Source: CAYSPO01 sp964432945 (GTDB lineage: Bacteria; Bacillota; Clostridia; Tissierellales; Peptoniphilaceae). Taken from it: a stretch of 13,478 nt of DNA. Position 1 is the stretch's first letter, and every line of letters begins with the position of its first letter. The stretch covers positions 1 through 13,478 of the forward strand of contig CAYSPO010000036.1 in NCBI GenBank assembly GCA_964432945.1, written 5' to 3'. The notes under the pieces are model-generated. The model did no database searches. It saw only the letters and a program-made list of their open reading frames with translations, and was not told the origin of the DNA. The position numbers and the translations under genes were made by a program. Shown piece after piece: positions 1 to 7,525 of this stretch.

Positions 1-468
1 AATTCCTAAACCAATACTATAAGCAAGTAAAGCAATATTTAATACTTTATTTGTTCCTAGTTTTTCAAAGAAGTCGGAAAAATTACATTTATAGCACTTG
101 GTATTTTCTTCTAGAATTTTTAAGGAACTTTCAATTTCATAATCTTTTTTTGCTAGAGTATCTGTTATCGGTTTAATAGCTTGAGTGTTTACTATTACTT
201 TTGTATCTTTATTAGCAAATTTTATATTTCTTGCTCCTTCTCCTGGCTCAAAGGCAAAGATTATATCAGCTGACTTTTCGGGAACAAATGGTGAATATAT
301 ATCATCGCCAATTCTAATATGAGAAGTTACAGAACCTCCCATCTGTGCCATTCCTATAGTTTCAGTAGATTTAATATAATAACCTTTATTTAAGAAAAGT
401 TTCTGAAGAATTTTTGATGCAAGAATAGTCCCTTGCCCTCCAACTCCTACTAATAATATATTAAACAT
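1..468 (-). CDS. iorB: Indolepyruvate:ferredoxin oxidoreductase subunit beta, 3' end cut by window edge
   Basis: IorB pairs with IorA to oxidatively decarboxylate indolepyruvate and other aryl pyruvates to aryl-acyl-CoA, passing electrons to ferredoxin in the cytoplasm. The visible 156 residues begin MFNILLVGVGGQG, with the glycine-rich GVGGQG (about 8-13) typical of the gamma-type domain of 2-oxoacid:acceptor oxidoreductases, followed by TETIGMAQMGGSVTSHIR (about 35-52), a hallmark of IorB. Family members are usually about 190 residues, so only the last 30-40 are missing, off the left edge. The start is well fixed: GGAGGTGG sits just upstream of ATG at 468, inside the end of iorA, and the two genes overlap by 8 bases, which suggests translational coupling. 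Identification is firm from sequence and neighbour. Confidence 0.93.
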   Translation of the reverse strand, partial: MFNILLVGVGGQGTILASKILQKLFLNKGYYIKSTETIGMAQMGGSVTSHIRIGDDIYSPFVPEKSADIIFAFEPGEGARNIKFANKDTKVIVNTQAIKPITDTLAKKDYEIESSLKILEENTKCYKCNFSDFFEKLGTNKVLNIALLAYSIGLGI

Positions 469-2254
469 TTTCCACCTCCACTATCGCTCCAGTAGGGCAA
501 ACAACTTGGCAAATTGAGCATCCATAGCAAAGATTTGAATCTATACTTATTTTTTTATTTTCTCCTTTAATAAGAGCTGGACAACCTAAATTATTAACAC
601 ATTTTTTACAATAGATACATTTTTCTTCTATAACCCTATATACTTTTTCTTTTTTATAAAGTTTTATACAAGGATATTGGAAAATAATTGCTCTTATGCC
701 ATCTAAATCAGCTATCCTCTTTATTTCTTCAATTGAATTTTTTAATTCAAAAGGATTTAGAACTGAAACTTCTTTTATCCCAAGCCCTTTCAAAAGTTCT
801 GGTATCTTAATCGGACTATGGGACTGTTGCATCATAGTTAAACCAGTGCCAGGATGAGGCTGTTTTCCTGTCATAGCAGTAGTCCCGTTATCTAATACCA
901 CAAGTATCATATCTGTTTCATTATAAATAGCATTTATGACTCCAGTTATACCTGAGTGAAAAAAAGTAGAGTCTCCAATAAATGCAAAATTTATAAAATC
1001 ATTTTCTGCCCTTTTTATTCCTTGAGCAATAGTTACCCCAGCCCCCATACATAAGCAAGTATCCACCATTTCTAGAGGTTTTGCGTTCCCAAGGGTATAG
1101 CAACCTATATCTCCAGTAAATACGGCTTTACGATCTTTCATAGCTTCCTTTATTGCAAAAAATGAGCCTCTATGAGGGCAGCCCCCACATAAAATAGGTG
1201 GTCTTGCAGGAACATCTACTTCTATATCTTCAATTTCATTTTTATACTCTATATCTAAATAATTACAAATTGATGCTTTGAGACTTTCAGGAGAATTCTC
1301 CCCTGCAAAACTAATATGGCCGGTAAGCTTTCCAAACACATCAACATTTAATTTATTTTGACCAATTAGCTTTAATATTTCTTCTTCTATATAAGAAGAC
1401 AATTCTTCTATTACTAAAAGCTCATCTACTTCTTTTAGAAAATCTACAACTAAATCTTCTGGAAAAGGAAAAGCTGTTCCTATTTTAAGAAAAGAATAGT
1501 CGCTTTCTACGCTAGATAAAACTTCTTTTGTGTATTGATAGCTAATTCCTTGGCTAATTATTCCTTTTTTGCCTCTTATTATTTTTTCGTTAAAAGATGA
1601 TTTAGAAAAATATCTTCCTATTTCTTTATTTCTCTCTTTGAAACTCTTATGAACCTCATAAGATAACTTAGGAAAAATTACCCAACGAGAATCTTTTTCA
1701 AATCCATATAAATTTTTCTTTTCTAAAATTTTATTTGTTTCTATAGACTCCGAGCCATGACAAACCCTTGTTGTAGGCCTTATGATCACTGGGCATTCAT
1801 ATTTTTCTGAGATTTCAAATGCCTCTACCATCATTTCATAGGCTTCACTTGGAGAAGAAGGATCCAATACAGGAATATTAGAGTAATTGCCAAACACCCT
1901 TGTATCTTGCTCAGTTTGAGATGAAATAGGACCTGGATCATCTGCTACTAAAATTACTAATCCTCCTTTAGTTCCAATATAAGCCAGATTCATAACTGGA
2001 TCAGCTGAAGCATTTAATCCTACTTGCTTCATTGTTACTAAAGCTCTTTTACCACTATATGCTGCTCCAGCTGCTACTTCTACTGCTGCCTTTTCATTAG
2101 TTGACCACTCGACATACACCTCATTATTTTTATTATATTCTGCGACATATTCAAGTACTTCTGTTGATGGTGTTCCTGGATATCCAGTAACTACATCAAC
2201 TCCACCATGAATAGCTCCTAGAGCCATGGCTTCATTACCCATAAGTATTTCCAT
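461..2254 (-). CDS. iorA: Indolepyruvate:ferredoxin oxidoreductase subunit alpha
   Basis: Catalytic subunit of the thiamine-pyrophosphate and iron-sulfur enzyme that converts aryl pyruvates plus CoA to aryl-acyl-CoA, CO2 and reduced ferredoxin; in amino-acid fermenters this is the oxidative branch for Trp, Phe and Tyr. The 597-residue protein has the family's usual length and order: N-terminal pyrimidine-binding domain with GYPGTPSTEV (24-33) and the conserved Glu49; the CGGCPHR motif (356-362); a TPP-binding domain with GDIGCYTLG (381-389), GDST (427-430) and LDNGTTAMTG (454-463); and a C-terminal ferredoxin domain with two complete 4Fe-4S motifs, Cys546/549/552/558 and Cys576/579/582/586. 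The start ATG at 2254 has AAGGAGGT 5-6 bases upstream. First gene of an iorAB unit with its own promoter; nothing looks damaged. Confidence 0.96.
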   Translation of the reverse strand: MEILMGNEAMALGAIHGGVDVVTGYPGTPSTEVLEYVAEYNKNNEVYVEWSTNEKAAVEVAAGAAYSGKRALVTMKQVGLNASADPVMNLAYIGTKGGLVILVADDPGPISSQTEQDTRVFGNYSNIPVLDPSSPSEAYEMMVEAFEISEKYECPVIIRPTTRVCHGSESIETNKILEKKNLYGFEKDSRWVIFPKLSYEVHKSFKERNKEIGRYFSKSSFNEKIIRGKKGIISQGISYQYTKEVLSSVESDYSFLKIGTAFPFPEDLVVDFLKEVDELLVIEELSSYIEEEILKLIGQNKLNVDVFGKLTGHISFAGENSPESLKASICNYLDIEYKNEIEDIEVDVPARPPILCGGCPHRGSFFAIKEAMKDRKAVFTGDIGCYTLGNAKPLEMVDTCLCMGAGVTIAQGIKRAENDFINFAFIGDSTFFHSGITGVINAIYNETDMILVVLDNGTTAMTGKQPHPGTGLTMMQQSHSPIKIPELLKGLGIKEVSVLNPFELKNSIEEIKRIADLDGIRAIIFQYPCIKLYKKEKVYRVIEEKCIYCKKCVNNLGCPALIKGENKKISIDSNLCYGCSICQVVCPTGAIVEVENV

Positions 2255-2293
2255 ATCTTACCTCCTTGTCTTTATTTTTTTCTTATGTGCTTC

Positions 2294-2322
2294 ATTATAT
2301 TAAACTATATTGCATAAATCAA
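2294..2322 (-). promoter_or_regulatory. Sigma-A-type promoter of iorAB
   Basis: On the minus strand TTGATT (2317-2322) and a perfect TATAAT (2294-2299) are separated by exactly 17 bases. The predicted start of transcription is near 2287, giving a short leader of about 30 bases before iorA that holds only the ribosome binding site. It lies downstream of the liv terminator, so iorAB is probably transcribed separately from the transporter. Confidence 0.75.
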
Positions 2323-2354
2323 TTCATTATTCTATACAGATTTTATATGGTAAA

Positions 2355-2390
2355 TAAAAAAAGGAAGAAAGCTTAGCTTTCCCCCTTTTT
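2355..2390 (-). terminator. Intrinsic terminator of the liv operon
   Basis: Eight bases past the livF stop, the minus strand forms a stem of AAAAAGG, two mismatched positions, then GAAAGC with a three-base loop; the complementary arm runs straight into seven T residues at 2356-2362. Stem followed by U-tract is the intrinsic terminator arrangement in the direction of livF. The A-rich base of the stem would also give a T-run on the other strand, but no plus-strand gene needs it. Confidence 0.8.
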
Positions 2391-2397
2391 CTATTAT

Positions 2398-3114
2398 TTA
2401 TGCACCAAGATAAGCTTTTTTTATAGATTCATTGTTAGCTAAATCTTTGGCATTTCCAGACTTTACAATTTTACCAGTTTCTAAAACATATGATCTATCT
2501 GATATTGATAAAGCCATCTTAGCATTTTGTTCAACAAGTAAAATTGTAACCCCTTGTTTATTTAATTTAACTATTGTCTCAAAAATTTCCTTAACATATT
2601 TAGGAGAAAGTCCCATAGAAGGCTCATCTAAAAGTAGGAGTTTAGGTCTTGATGCTATGGCTCTACCCATAGCAAGCATTTGTTGTTCTCCTCCTGATAA
2701 AGTTCCAGCCTTTTGGTTTGCTCTTTCCTTCATAACAGGAAAAGTTTTGAAAAAGTCTTCTAAAAGTTCTCGTTGGCTTTCTATCGAGTTACTTGTCGAA
2801 TATCCTCCTAGGATAAGATTATCCCTTACAGATAAATTTTTGAAAACTTGCCTTCCTTCAGGTACTTGAGCTATTCCTTTATTAACTATAAGATGGGCTC
2901 TTGTTTTTGTAATTTCTTCTCCTAAAAAATCAATTCTACCACTTTTAGGTCTAAGTATTCCAGATATAGTTTGAAGGATAGTTGTCTTGCCTGCACCATT
3001 TGCACCAATTAAAGAAATTATTTCACCTTTGTTTACTTCTATACTTAAATCTTTAACTGCATGGATATTATCATAGTAAACATTTATATTAGTAACTGTT
3101 AACATTCTATTCAT
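2398..3114 (-). CDS. livF: Branched-chain amino acid ABC importer, ATPase LivF
   Basis: One of two cytoplasmic ATPases that drive import of Leu, Ile and Val through the LivHM channel. The 238 residues show Walker A GANGAGKT (37-44), Q-loop Gln83 in AQVPEGRQVF, ABC signature LSGGEQQ (139-145), Walker B LLLLDEP (159-165), and the sequence LLVEQNAK at the switch region, where LivF proteins carry Gln instead of the usual His. Length and the PEGR motif separate it from LivG. The start at 3114 is preferred over the Met three codons later because GGAG lies 9 bases upstream; it overlaps the end of livG by 8 bases (ATGAATAG). Last gene of livJHMGF, followed by a terminator. Confidence 0.95.
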   Translation of the reverse strand: MNRMLTVTNINVYYDNIHAVKDLSIEVNKGEIISLIGANGAGKTTILQTISGILRPKSGRIDFLGEEITKTRAHLIVNKGIAQVPEGRQVFKNLSVRDNLILGGYSTSNSIESQRELLEDFFKTFPVMKERANQKAGTLSGGEQQMLAMGRAIASRPKLLLLDEPSMGLSPKYVKEIFETIVKLNKQGVTILLVEQNAKMALSISDRSYVLETGKIVKSGNAKDLANNESIKKAYLGA

Positions 3115-3871
3115 CTATATCTTCTCCTAAATAAGCAGTAACAACCTTGGGATCATTTACTACTTCTTGGGGGTTTCCTTCTGCTATTTTAACGCCTCTA
3201 TCAAGTACTATAAGCCTTTCACAAATCCCTAATACAAGGTTCATATCATGCTCAATTAAAAGAATACTTAAATCAAATTCTTTTCTAATCTTTGCAATAG
3301 TTCCCATAAGTTCTTCAGTTTCTACTGGGTTCATTCCAGCAGCTGGTTCATCTAAAAGCAAAAGCTTTGGGTTGGTTGCCATTGCCCTAACTATCTCTAG
3401 CTTTCTTTGATACCCATAAGGTAAAGAACTAGCTTGATTATTTGCATAATCTGCCATATCAAAGAAATCTAAAAGTTCTAAAGCTCTTTCCCTTACTAAC
3501 TTTTCTTCTTTCCAATATTTATTAAGTCTGAACATTCCTTGGGTGAAACCATAACTCATCATATGATTGCAAGCTACAATTACATTATCTGCAACTGTTA
3601 AATAATCAAATAATCTTATATTTTGAAAAGTTCTAGCCAATCCTAGCTCTACGCGAGCTGAAGTATTAACCTTGTTTATAAGAGCATCTTGAAGTAGTAT
3701 TGAACCTTCACTTGGAGCATAAACACCTGTAATCAAATTAAAAACTGTAGTTTTACCTGCTCCATTAGGACCAATTAAACCAACAAGCTCCCCATTTGAA
3801 ATTTTCATATTAAAATTATCAACAGCTTTAAGTCCACCAAATTGTACTGATAAATTTTGTATATCAAGCAT
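3107..3871 (-). CDS. livG: Branched-chain amino acid ABC importer, ATPase LivG
   Basis: Second ATPase of the Liv importer. The 254 residues contain Walker A GPNGAGKT (34-41), Q-loop Gln83 in ARTFQNIRLF, the LivG-type signature LPYGYQRKLEI (150-160), Walker B KLLLLDEP (169-176) with catalytic Glu175, and switch His208 in LLIEHDM. The longer helical segment between Q-loop and signature (about 100-140, aromatic and charged) and the C-terminal AYLGE are typical of LivG. The start overlaps the last 8 bases of livM (ATGCTTGA), with GGGGTGA upstream inside livM; it is in turn overlapped by livF, so the three products are probably made by coupled translation. No irregularities. Confidence 0.95.
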   Translation of the reverse strand: MLDIQNLSVQFGGLKAVDNFNMKISNGELVGLIGPNGAGKTTVFNLITGVYAPSEGSILLQDALINKVNTSARVELGLARTFQNIRLFDYLTVADNVIVACNHMMSYGFTQGMFRLNKYWKEEKLVRERALELLDFFDMADYANNQASSLPYGYQRKLEIVRAMATNPKLLLLDEPAAGMNPVETEELMGTIAKIRKEFDLSILLIEHDMNLVLGICERLIVLDRGVKIAEGNPQEVVNDPKVVTAYLGEDIDE

Positions 3872-4847
3872 TTTTCTTCACCCCGTCTTCCCTTAGGCTC
3901 GGAAATAATTTTTTCAAAACTTTAGATATTTGAAATTCTTTTCTTCCTAATAGTCCCATCGGCTTAAATAACATGGTTATTATTAATATTAAAGAATATA
4001 AAATCATTCTCCATTCAGCAAAACTTCTTAGTGCCTCAGGAAGAAGGGTTAGAACAACTGCCGATAAAATTGCACCAGTAAAAGATCCCATTCCACCTAA
4101 TACAACCATTACAAGTATTGAAACAGAATAATTATAATCAAATTGACTTGCTCCAATAACTCCCATGTAATGGGCATAAATAGCTCCTGCTATGCCTGCA
4201 AAGATAGCTGATAAGGCAAAGGCAAAAGTTTTATAGAAAGTTGTATTAACTCCAGAGGCTTCTGCTGCTATTTCATCTTCTCTTATAGCTAAAACTGCCC
4301 TACCATGTCTAGAAGTCATTATAGAGTACATCATAGCAACTGATATGACTGTAATACTAAATATAAGAGAAAGATTACTAAACTTAGGAATTCCTACAAG
4401 CCCCTGAGCTCCTCCAGTAAAATTGAAATACTCTATCAATACTCTAATTATTTCCCCAAATGCCAATGTAATAATAGCTAAATAGTCACCCTTTAGCCTT
4501 AAAGCTGGAATTCCTACGATTATACCTATTATTCCTGCTACAACACCAGCTATTATTATAGATATTAAATACCCCGGTATTCCTTCGACTAAGGCAGATT
4601 TTGTAAATAAAGCCGCTGCATAAGCACCAACTGACATAAAACCAGCATGACCTAAGTTAATTTGTCCCATACAACCTACTGTTATATTAAGACTTGTTGC
4701 TAATATTATATTTATACAAATCATTATCAAAATACCTTCAAGGTATCTACTTAAAATACCAGTTTGTTTCAGTACAGTTAGCAAAAGAAATAAAATGCCC
4801 ATGACAACTACAATTGAAACATATGATGCTTTTCTTAATTTTGTCAT
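3864..4847 (-). CDS. livM: Branched-chain amino acid ABC importer, permease LivM
   Basis: Inner-membrane permease that forms the substrate channel together with LivH. The 327 residues are mostly hydrophobic helices, with one membrane segment near the N-terminus (about 10-28) preceded by basic residues. Family hallmarks are GQINLGHAGFMSVGAY (61-76), the cytoplasmic loop RAVLAIREDEIAAEASGVN (183-201), which contacts the ATPases, and LGGMGSFTGAI (250-260). The C-terminus is short, charged and cytoplasmic. Start and livH stop share one base (TAATG), and AAGGAGAAGG lies just upstream, so translation is probably coupled to livH. Confidence 0.94.
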   Translation of the reverse strand: MTKLRKASYVSIVVVMGILFLLLTVLKQTGILSRYLEGILIMICINIILATSLNITVGCMGQINLGHAGFMSVGAYAAALFTKSALVEGIPGYLISIIIAGVVAGIIGIIVGIPALRLKGDYLAIITLAFGEIIRVLIEYFNFTGGAQGLVGIPKFSNLSLIFSITVISVAMMYSIMTSRHGRAVLAIREDEIAAEASGVNTTFYKTFAFALSAIFAGIAGAIYAHYMGVIGASQFDYNYSVSILVMVVLGGMGSFTGAILSAVVLTLLPEALRSFAEWRMILYSLILIITMLFKPMGLLGRKEFQISKVLKKLFPSLREDGVKKNA

Positions 4848-5731
4848 TACACCTTCTCCTTTTGATTGTTTCCTAAAATACCCGTTGGCTTTACTAATAA
4901 AACTATTATTAAAACTCCAAAAACTATGGCATCAGCAAGCTCTGTTGATAGATATGCACGAGTAATTGCTTCTATAATTCCTAAGATAAATCCACCTAAA
5001 ATAGCACCTGGTATAGATCCTATCCCCCCTAGAACTGCTGCAACGAATGCTTTAATACCAAGCATCCCACCCATTGTTGGAGATACTTGAGGATACATAG
5101 AAACATAAAGAGTTGAGGCAATAGCTGCTAAAGCTGTTCCAAGAGCAAAAGTCATCATTATAGTATTATCTATATTAATTCCAACTAATTTAGCTGCAGT
5201 ATAATTTTCGCTTGTTGCTATCATTGCTTTACCATATTTTGTTTTATTTACAAACAAATTAACGAGAACAGATAAAATTAAAGTTATAATAATTGTAATA
5301 AGTACATTTCCTCCAACAGTTATACCACCTAGTTTGAAGGGAGGAATGTTTATAAATGATGGATAAGCTCTAAAATTAGGCCCAAATATTTTCATAACTG
5401 AGTTTTGTAAAAGCAAACTTATCCCGATTGCTGTTATTAAGTTTGTTATTCTTGGTGAATTTCTTAAAGGTCTATAAGCAAATCTTTCCATAGCTAAGCC
5501 TATTATTATACACATAATAATTGCTGGTAATACAGTTAACCATATTGGAAGGCCTAGTCCTTGAAAGATAGGAATAAACATTAAAGAAGTATATGCTCCA
5601 ACCATTATGATATCTCCGTGGGCAAAGTTGATTAACTTAGCAATTCCATATACCATTGTATATCCCAAGGAAACAAGAGCGTAGATACTACCTAACGATA
5701 TTCCATTTATTAATTGTAGTATAAATTCCAT
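4847..5731 (-). CDS. livH: Branched-chain amino acid ABC importer, permease LivH
   Basis: Partner permease of LivM. The 294-residue protein has about eight hydrophobic segments and the LivH-specific motifs YTMVYGIAKLINFAHGD (24-40), YRPLRNSPR (86-94), and AAVLGGIGSIPGAILGG (231-247), the ATPase-contacting loop region. It ends with the usual LVKPTGILG stretch. The start ATG at 5731 has AAGGAAG about 6 bases upstream. It is separated from livJ by 58 bases that contain a strong hairpin, the only sizeable gap inside the liv operon. Intact and of normal length. Confidence 0.94.
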   Translation of the reverse strand: MEFILQLINGISLGSIYALVSLGYTMVYGIAKLINFAHGDIIMVGAYTSLMFIPIFQGLGLPIWLTVLPAIIMCIIIGLAMERFAYRPLRNSPRITNLITAIGISLLLQNSVMKIFGPNFRAYPSFINIPPFKLGGITVGGNVLITIIITLILSVLVNLFVNKTKYGKAMIATSENYTAAKLVGINIDNTIMMTFALGTALAAIASTLYVSMYPQVSPTMGGMLGIKAFVAAVLGGIGSIPGAILGGFILGIIEAITRAYLSTELADAIVFGVLIIVLLVKPTGILGNNQKEKV

Positions 5732-5757
5732 TATTTCTTCCTTTACTTTTTAAAATA

Positions 5758-5777
5758 CAGGAACCCGAAGGTTCCTG
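5758..5777 (-). promoter_or_regulatory. Stem-loop with UUCG tetraloop between livJ and livH
   Basis: The transcript can form a perfect 8-bp stem, CAGGAACC with GGUUCCUG, closed by the unusually stable C(UUCG)G tetraloop. It starts 12 bases after the livJ stop. It is followed by UAUUUUAAAAAG, a weak and interrupted U-tract, so it may be a leaky terminator or a 3' stabiliser of livJ mRNA. Either would give more binding protein than permease, as often seen for ABC importers; that role is inferred. Confidence 0.75.
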
Positions 5778-5789
5778 CTGTTAATAATC

Positions 5790-6932
5790 TTACTTAGTTG
5801 TTGTCTCAAATTCATAATTACCATCTTTAATAGTCATTATAGTAATTTCTTTAAGTGGATCATGGTTTTCATCAAATTCAAGTTTTCCAGTTACTCCTTC
5901 AAACTGAATTTTTTCTAAAGCTTCATTAACTTTAGCTTGGTCTAGTTCTCCAACTTCTTCAATAGCTTGTTTTAGCATATAAACAGTGTCGTAACCTAAA
6001 GCTGAAAATGCTGTTGGCTCTTCTGAATATTCATCTTTGTACTTGCTTACAAAGTTACTTACATTCTCTTTTGTATCTTTAACAGAGAAGTGATTAGAAA
6101 AATATGCCCCTTCTACAGCTTCCTTATTGGAATCATCAATTGATGAAAGAACACCATCCCAACCATCAGGTCCCACAAATATAGAGTTAAGTCCAACTTC
6201 TCTAGCTTGAGATGCAATTAAAGCAACATTTTTGTAGTAATCAGGAATAAGTAACACATCAGGATTACTTGAAACCATTTTTGTTAATTGTGGTTTAAAG
6301 TCTGTATCTTGACCTCCGTAACCTTCTTCACCTACTATTTCAATTCCAATTGCCTTAGCTTCTTCTACAAAAGCATCTTTAACCCCTGAAGAATAGTCAT
6401 CTGATGTATTGAAAACAACCCCAACTGTTTTTGCACCAAGTTCATTGGCAACATATCTTGCAAGGACTTCTCCTTGATAAGAGTCAGTAAAACATTGTCT
6501 AAATACATTATCTTTTCCTGGGGTAATACTTGGCATAGTTCCTGTTGGTGTAATAACTGGAATACCATCAGAAACTGATGCTTCAGCTACTGCAGCTGCA
6601 GATTTTGAAACTATTTCACCGATAATAGCAAAAGCTCCCTTATCAAGGTGTCTTGTATAAGCTGTAACTGCCTCAGTAGAATCTCCTTTAGTATCTAAAA
6701 CTTCGAAATCTATTTGTTTTCCTAGAATTCCTCCGTTTTCATTGATTTCATTAATCGCAATTTTAATTCCATTAGTTGTTGATGTTCCATAAATAGAAAC
6801 ATCTCCAGTGAGGGGTGCCAGTCCTCCAATTTTTATAGTATCTGAATCCCCAGAGGAATTCTCAGTAGTGGTTGTGTTTGAACAAGCAAATAACATACTT
6901 GTTGCCATTAATAATGCTAATAATTTTTTCAT
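5790..6932 (-). CDS. livJ: Branched-chain amino acid-binding lipoprotein LivJ
   Basis: Extracytoplasmic substrate-binding protein of the Liv importer, anchored to the outer face of the membrane. The 380-residue precursor begins MKKLLALLMATSMLFAC, a lipoprotein signal peptide with lipobox LFAC and the lipidated Cys17, then a Ser/Thr-rich linker (18-30). The mature part is a type I periplasmic-binding fold (Peripla_BP_6): IKIGGLAPLTGDVSIYG (33-49), a NEINENGGILGKQI segment (61-74) and ITPTGTMPSI (127-136). The ribosome binding site AAAGGA lies 9 bases before the ATG. As first gene of livJHMGF with its own promoter it sets the operon's expression. The exact ligand (Leu/Ile/Val or another amino acid) cannot be read from sequence. 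Confidence 0.94.
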   Translation of the reverse strand: MKKLLALLMATSMLFACSNTTTTENSSGDSDTIKIGGLAPLTGDVSIYGTSTTNGIKIAINEINENGGILGKQIDFEVLDTKGDSTEAVTAYTRHLDKGAFAIIGEIVSKSAAAVAEASVSDGIPVITPTGTMPSITPGKDNVFRQCFTDSYQGEVLARYVANELGAKTVGVVFNTSDDYSSGVKDAFVEEAKAIGIEIVGEEGYGGQDTDFKPQLTKMVSSNPDVLLIPDYYKNVALIASQAREVGLNSIFVGPDGWDGVLSSIDDSNKEAVEGAYFSNHFSVKDTKENVSNFVSKYKDEYSEEPTAFSALGYDTVYMLKQAIEEVGELDQAKVNEALEKIQFEGVTGKLEFDENHDPLKEITIMTIKDGNYEFETTTK

Positions 6933-7027
6933 ATCATCATTTCCTTTCTTAAAATATAAATAATATATTTTATTGTAGTTCTTAGGCCGGTATCACTTTA
7001 GCCCTTATACGCTTTAGCGTTTTATAT
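6933..7027 (-). promoter_or_regulatory. 5' leader of the liv operon, about 95 bases
   Basis: Between the predicted transcription start (about 7027) and livJ the RNA has a small hairpin at 7009-7020 (ACGC, loop UAAA, GCGU) and a second GCUAAAG at 6996-7002, 16 bases from the identical heptamer in the hairpin loop. A GC-rich patch (CCGGCC, about 6985-6991) follows, then a very AU-rich stretch up to the ribosome binding site. No riboswitch or T-box consensus that I know matches; no terminator lies in the leader. Function unknown. Confidence 0.4.
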
Positions 7028-7033
7028 TGATAA

Positions 7034-7062
7034 ATTATAGCATTAAATATTGAAAATTACAA
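7034..7062 (-). promoter_or_regulatory. Sigma-A-type promoter of livJHMGF
   Basis: On the minus strand TTGTAA (7057-7062) and a perfect TATAAT (7034-7039) have 17-base spacing. The -35 box begins one base past the tadA stop codon, so the promoter occupies the whole space behind tadA, with predicted start near 7027. The spacer contains AATTTTCA, half of a CodY-like box (7044-7058). Confidence 0.75.
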
Positions 7063-7063
7063 T

Positions 7064-7510
7064 TTATTTCAAACGAAGTTTTCTAAAAAACTCAGAAAGT
7101 ATTTCAGAACATTCTTTTGTTTCCATAAATACTACTTCAGATCTATGGTTAAATTTCTCTTCACTTAGAAGTTCATAGACACTAGAGCAACATCCTTTTT
7201 TATAATCTTCTGCCCCGTACACCACCTTATCAAGCCTTGCTTGCACAATTGCTCCTGCACACATAGCACAAGGCTCTAAAGTCACATACATTTCACAACC
7301 TGATAATCTCCAGCCTCCTATTTTCTTAGTTGCTTCCTTTATAGCTAATATTTCTGCGTGAGCTGTAGGATCTTTTAGACTTTCTACTTGATTAAATCCT
7401 CTACCAATAATTTCTTCATCTTTTACTATAACTGCACCTATGGGAACTTCTTCTATTTCGTATGCTTTATTAGCCTCTATTAAGGCTTCTTTAATATATT
7501 TATTCATCAT
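7064..7510 (-). CDS. tadA: tRNA-specific adenosine deaminase
   Basis: TadA converts adenosine 34 of tRNA-Arg(ACG) to inosine and is usually essential. The 148-residue protein has the full cytidine/deoxycytidylate deaminase zinc site: HAE (His51, catalytic Glu53) and PCAMC (Cys81, Cys84), plus the substrate-binding Asn40 in GFNQVE and the C-terminal helix FFRKLR. It is of normal length. No Shine-Dalgarno sequence precedes either of the two tandem ATG codons (7510 and 7507). Instead an extended -10 promoter ends 6 bases before the first ATG, so the message probably begins at the start codon itself. No terminator separates it from livJ, so some read-through into liv is possible. Confidence 0.93.
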   Translation of the reverse strand: MMNKYIKEALIEANKAYEIEEVPIGAVIVKDEEIIGRGFNQVESLKDPTAHAEILAIKEATKKIGGWRLSGCEMYVTLEPCAMCAGAIVQARLDKVVYGAEDYKKGCCSSVYELLSEEKFNHRSEVVFMETKECSEILSEFFRKLRLK

Positions 7511-7516
7511 AGTAGT

Positions 7517-7525
7517 ATTATAACA
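7517..7525 (-). promoter_or_regulatory. Extended -10 promoter giving a leaderless tadA mRNA
   Basis: The minus strand reads TGTTATAAT, a perfect TATAAT (7517-7522) preceded by the TG dinucleotide of extended -10 promoters; no convincing -35 box is present at 16-18 bases upstream. Six bases separate the -10 box from ATG at 7510, so the usual +1 position coincides with the A of the start codon. There is no ribosome binding site, which agrees with leaderless translation. Confidence 0.6.

Noticed and set aside
2432..2869. Plus-strand open frame of 145 codons, and similar ones at 3147-3410, 4866-5090, 8611-8910 and 11288-11569
   Set aside because: All lie antisense inside well-identified genes, have low-complexity translations without recognisable domains, and lack supporting start signals.
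6930..6941. Three-codon upstream ORF (ATG ATG ATA TGA) overlapping the livJ start
   Set aside because: The ribosome binding site is only about one base from its ATG but 9 bases from the livJ ATG, so it is unlikely to be used; probably chance in AT-rich sequence.
6981..7002. T-box-like string (AAAGTGATACCGG on the minus strand) in the livJ leader
   Set aside because: The T-box core needs UGGN to pair with the tRNA end; here the sequence is UGAU, and there is no specifier stem or downstream terminator.
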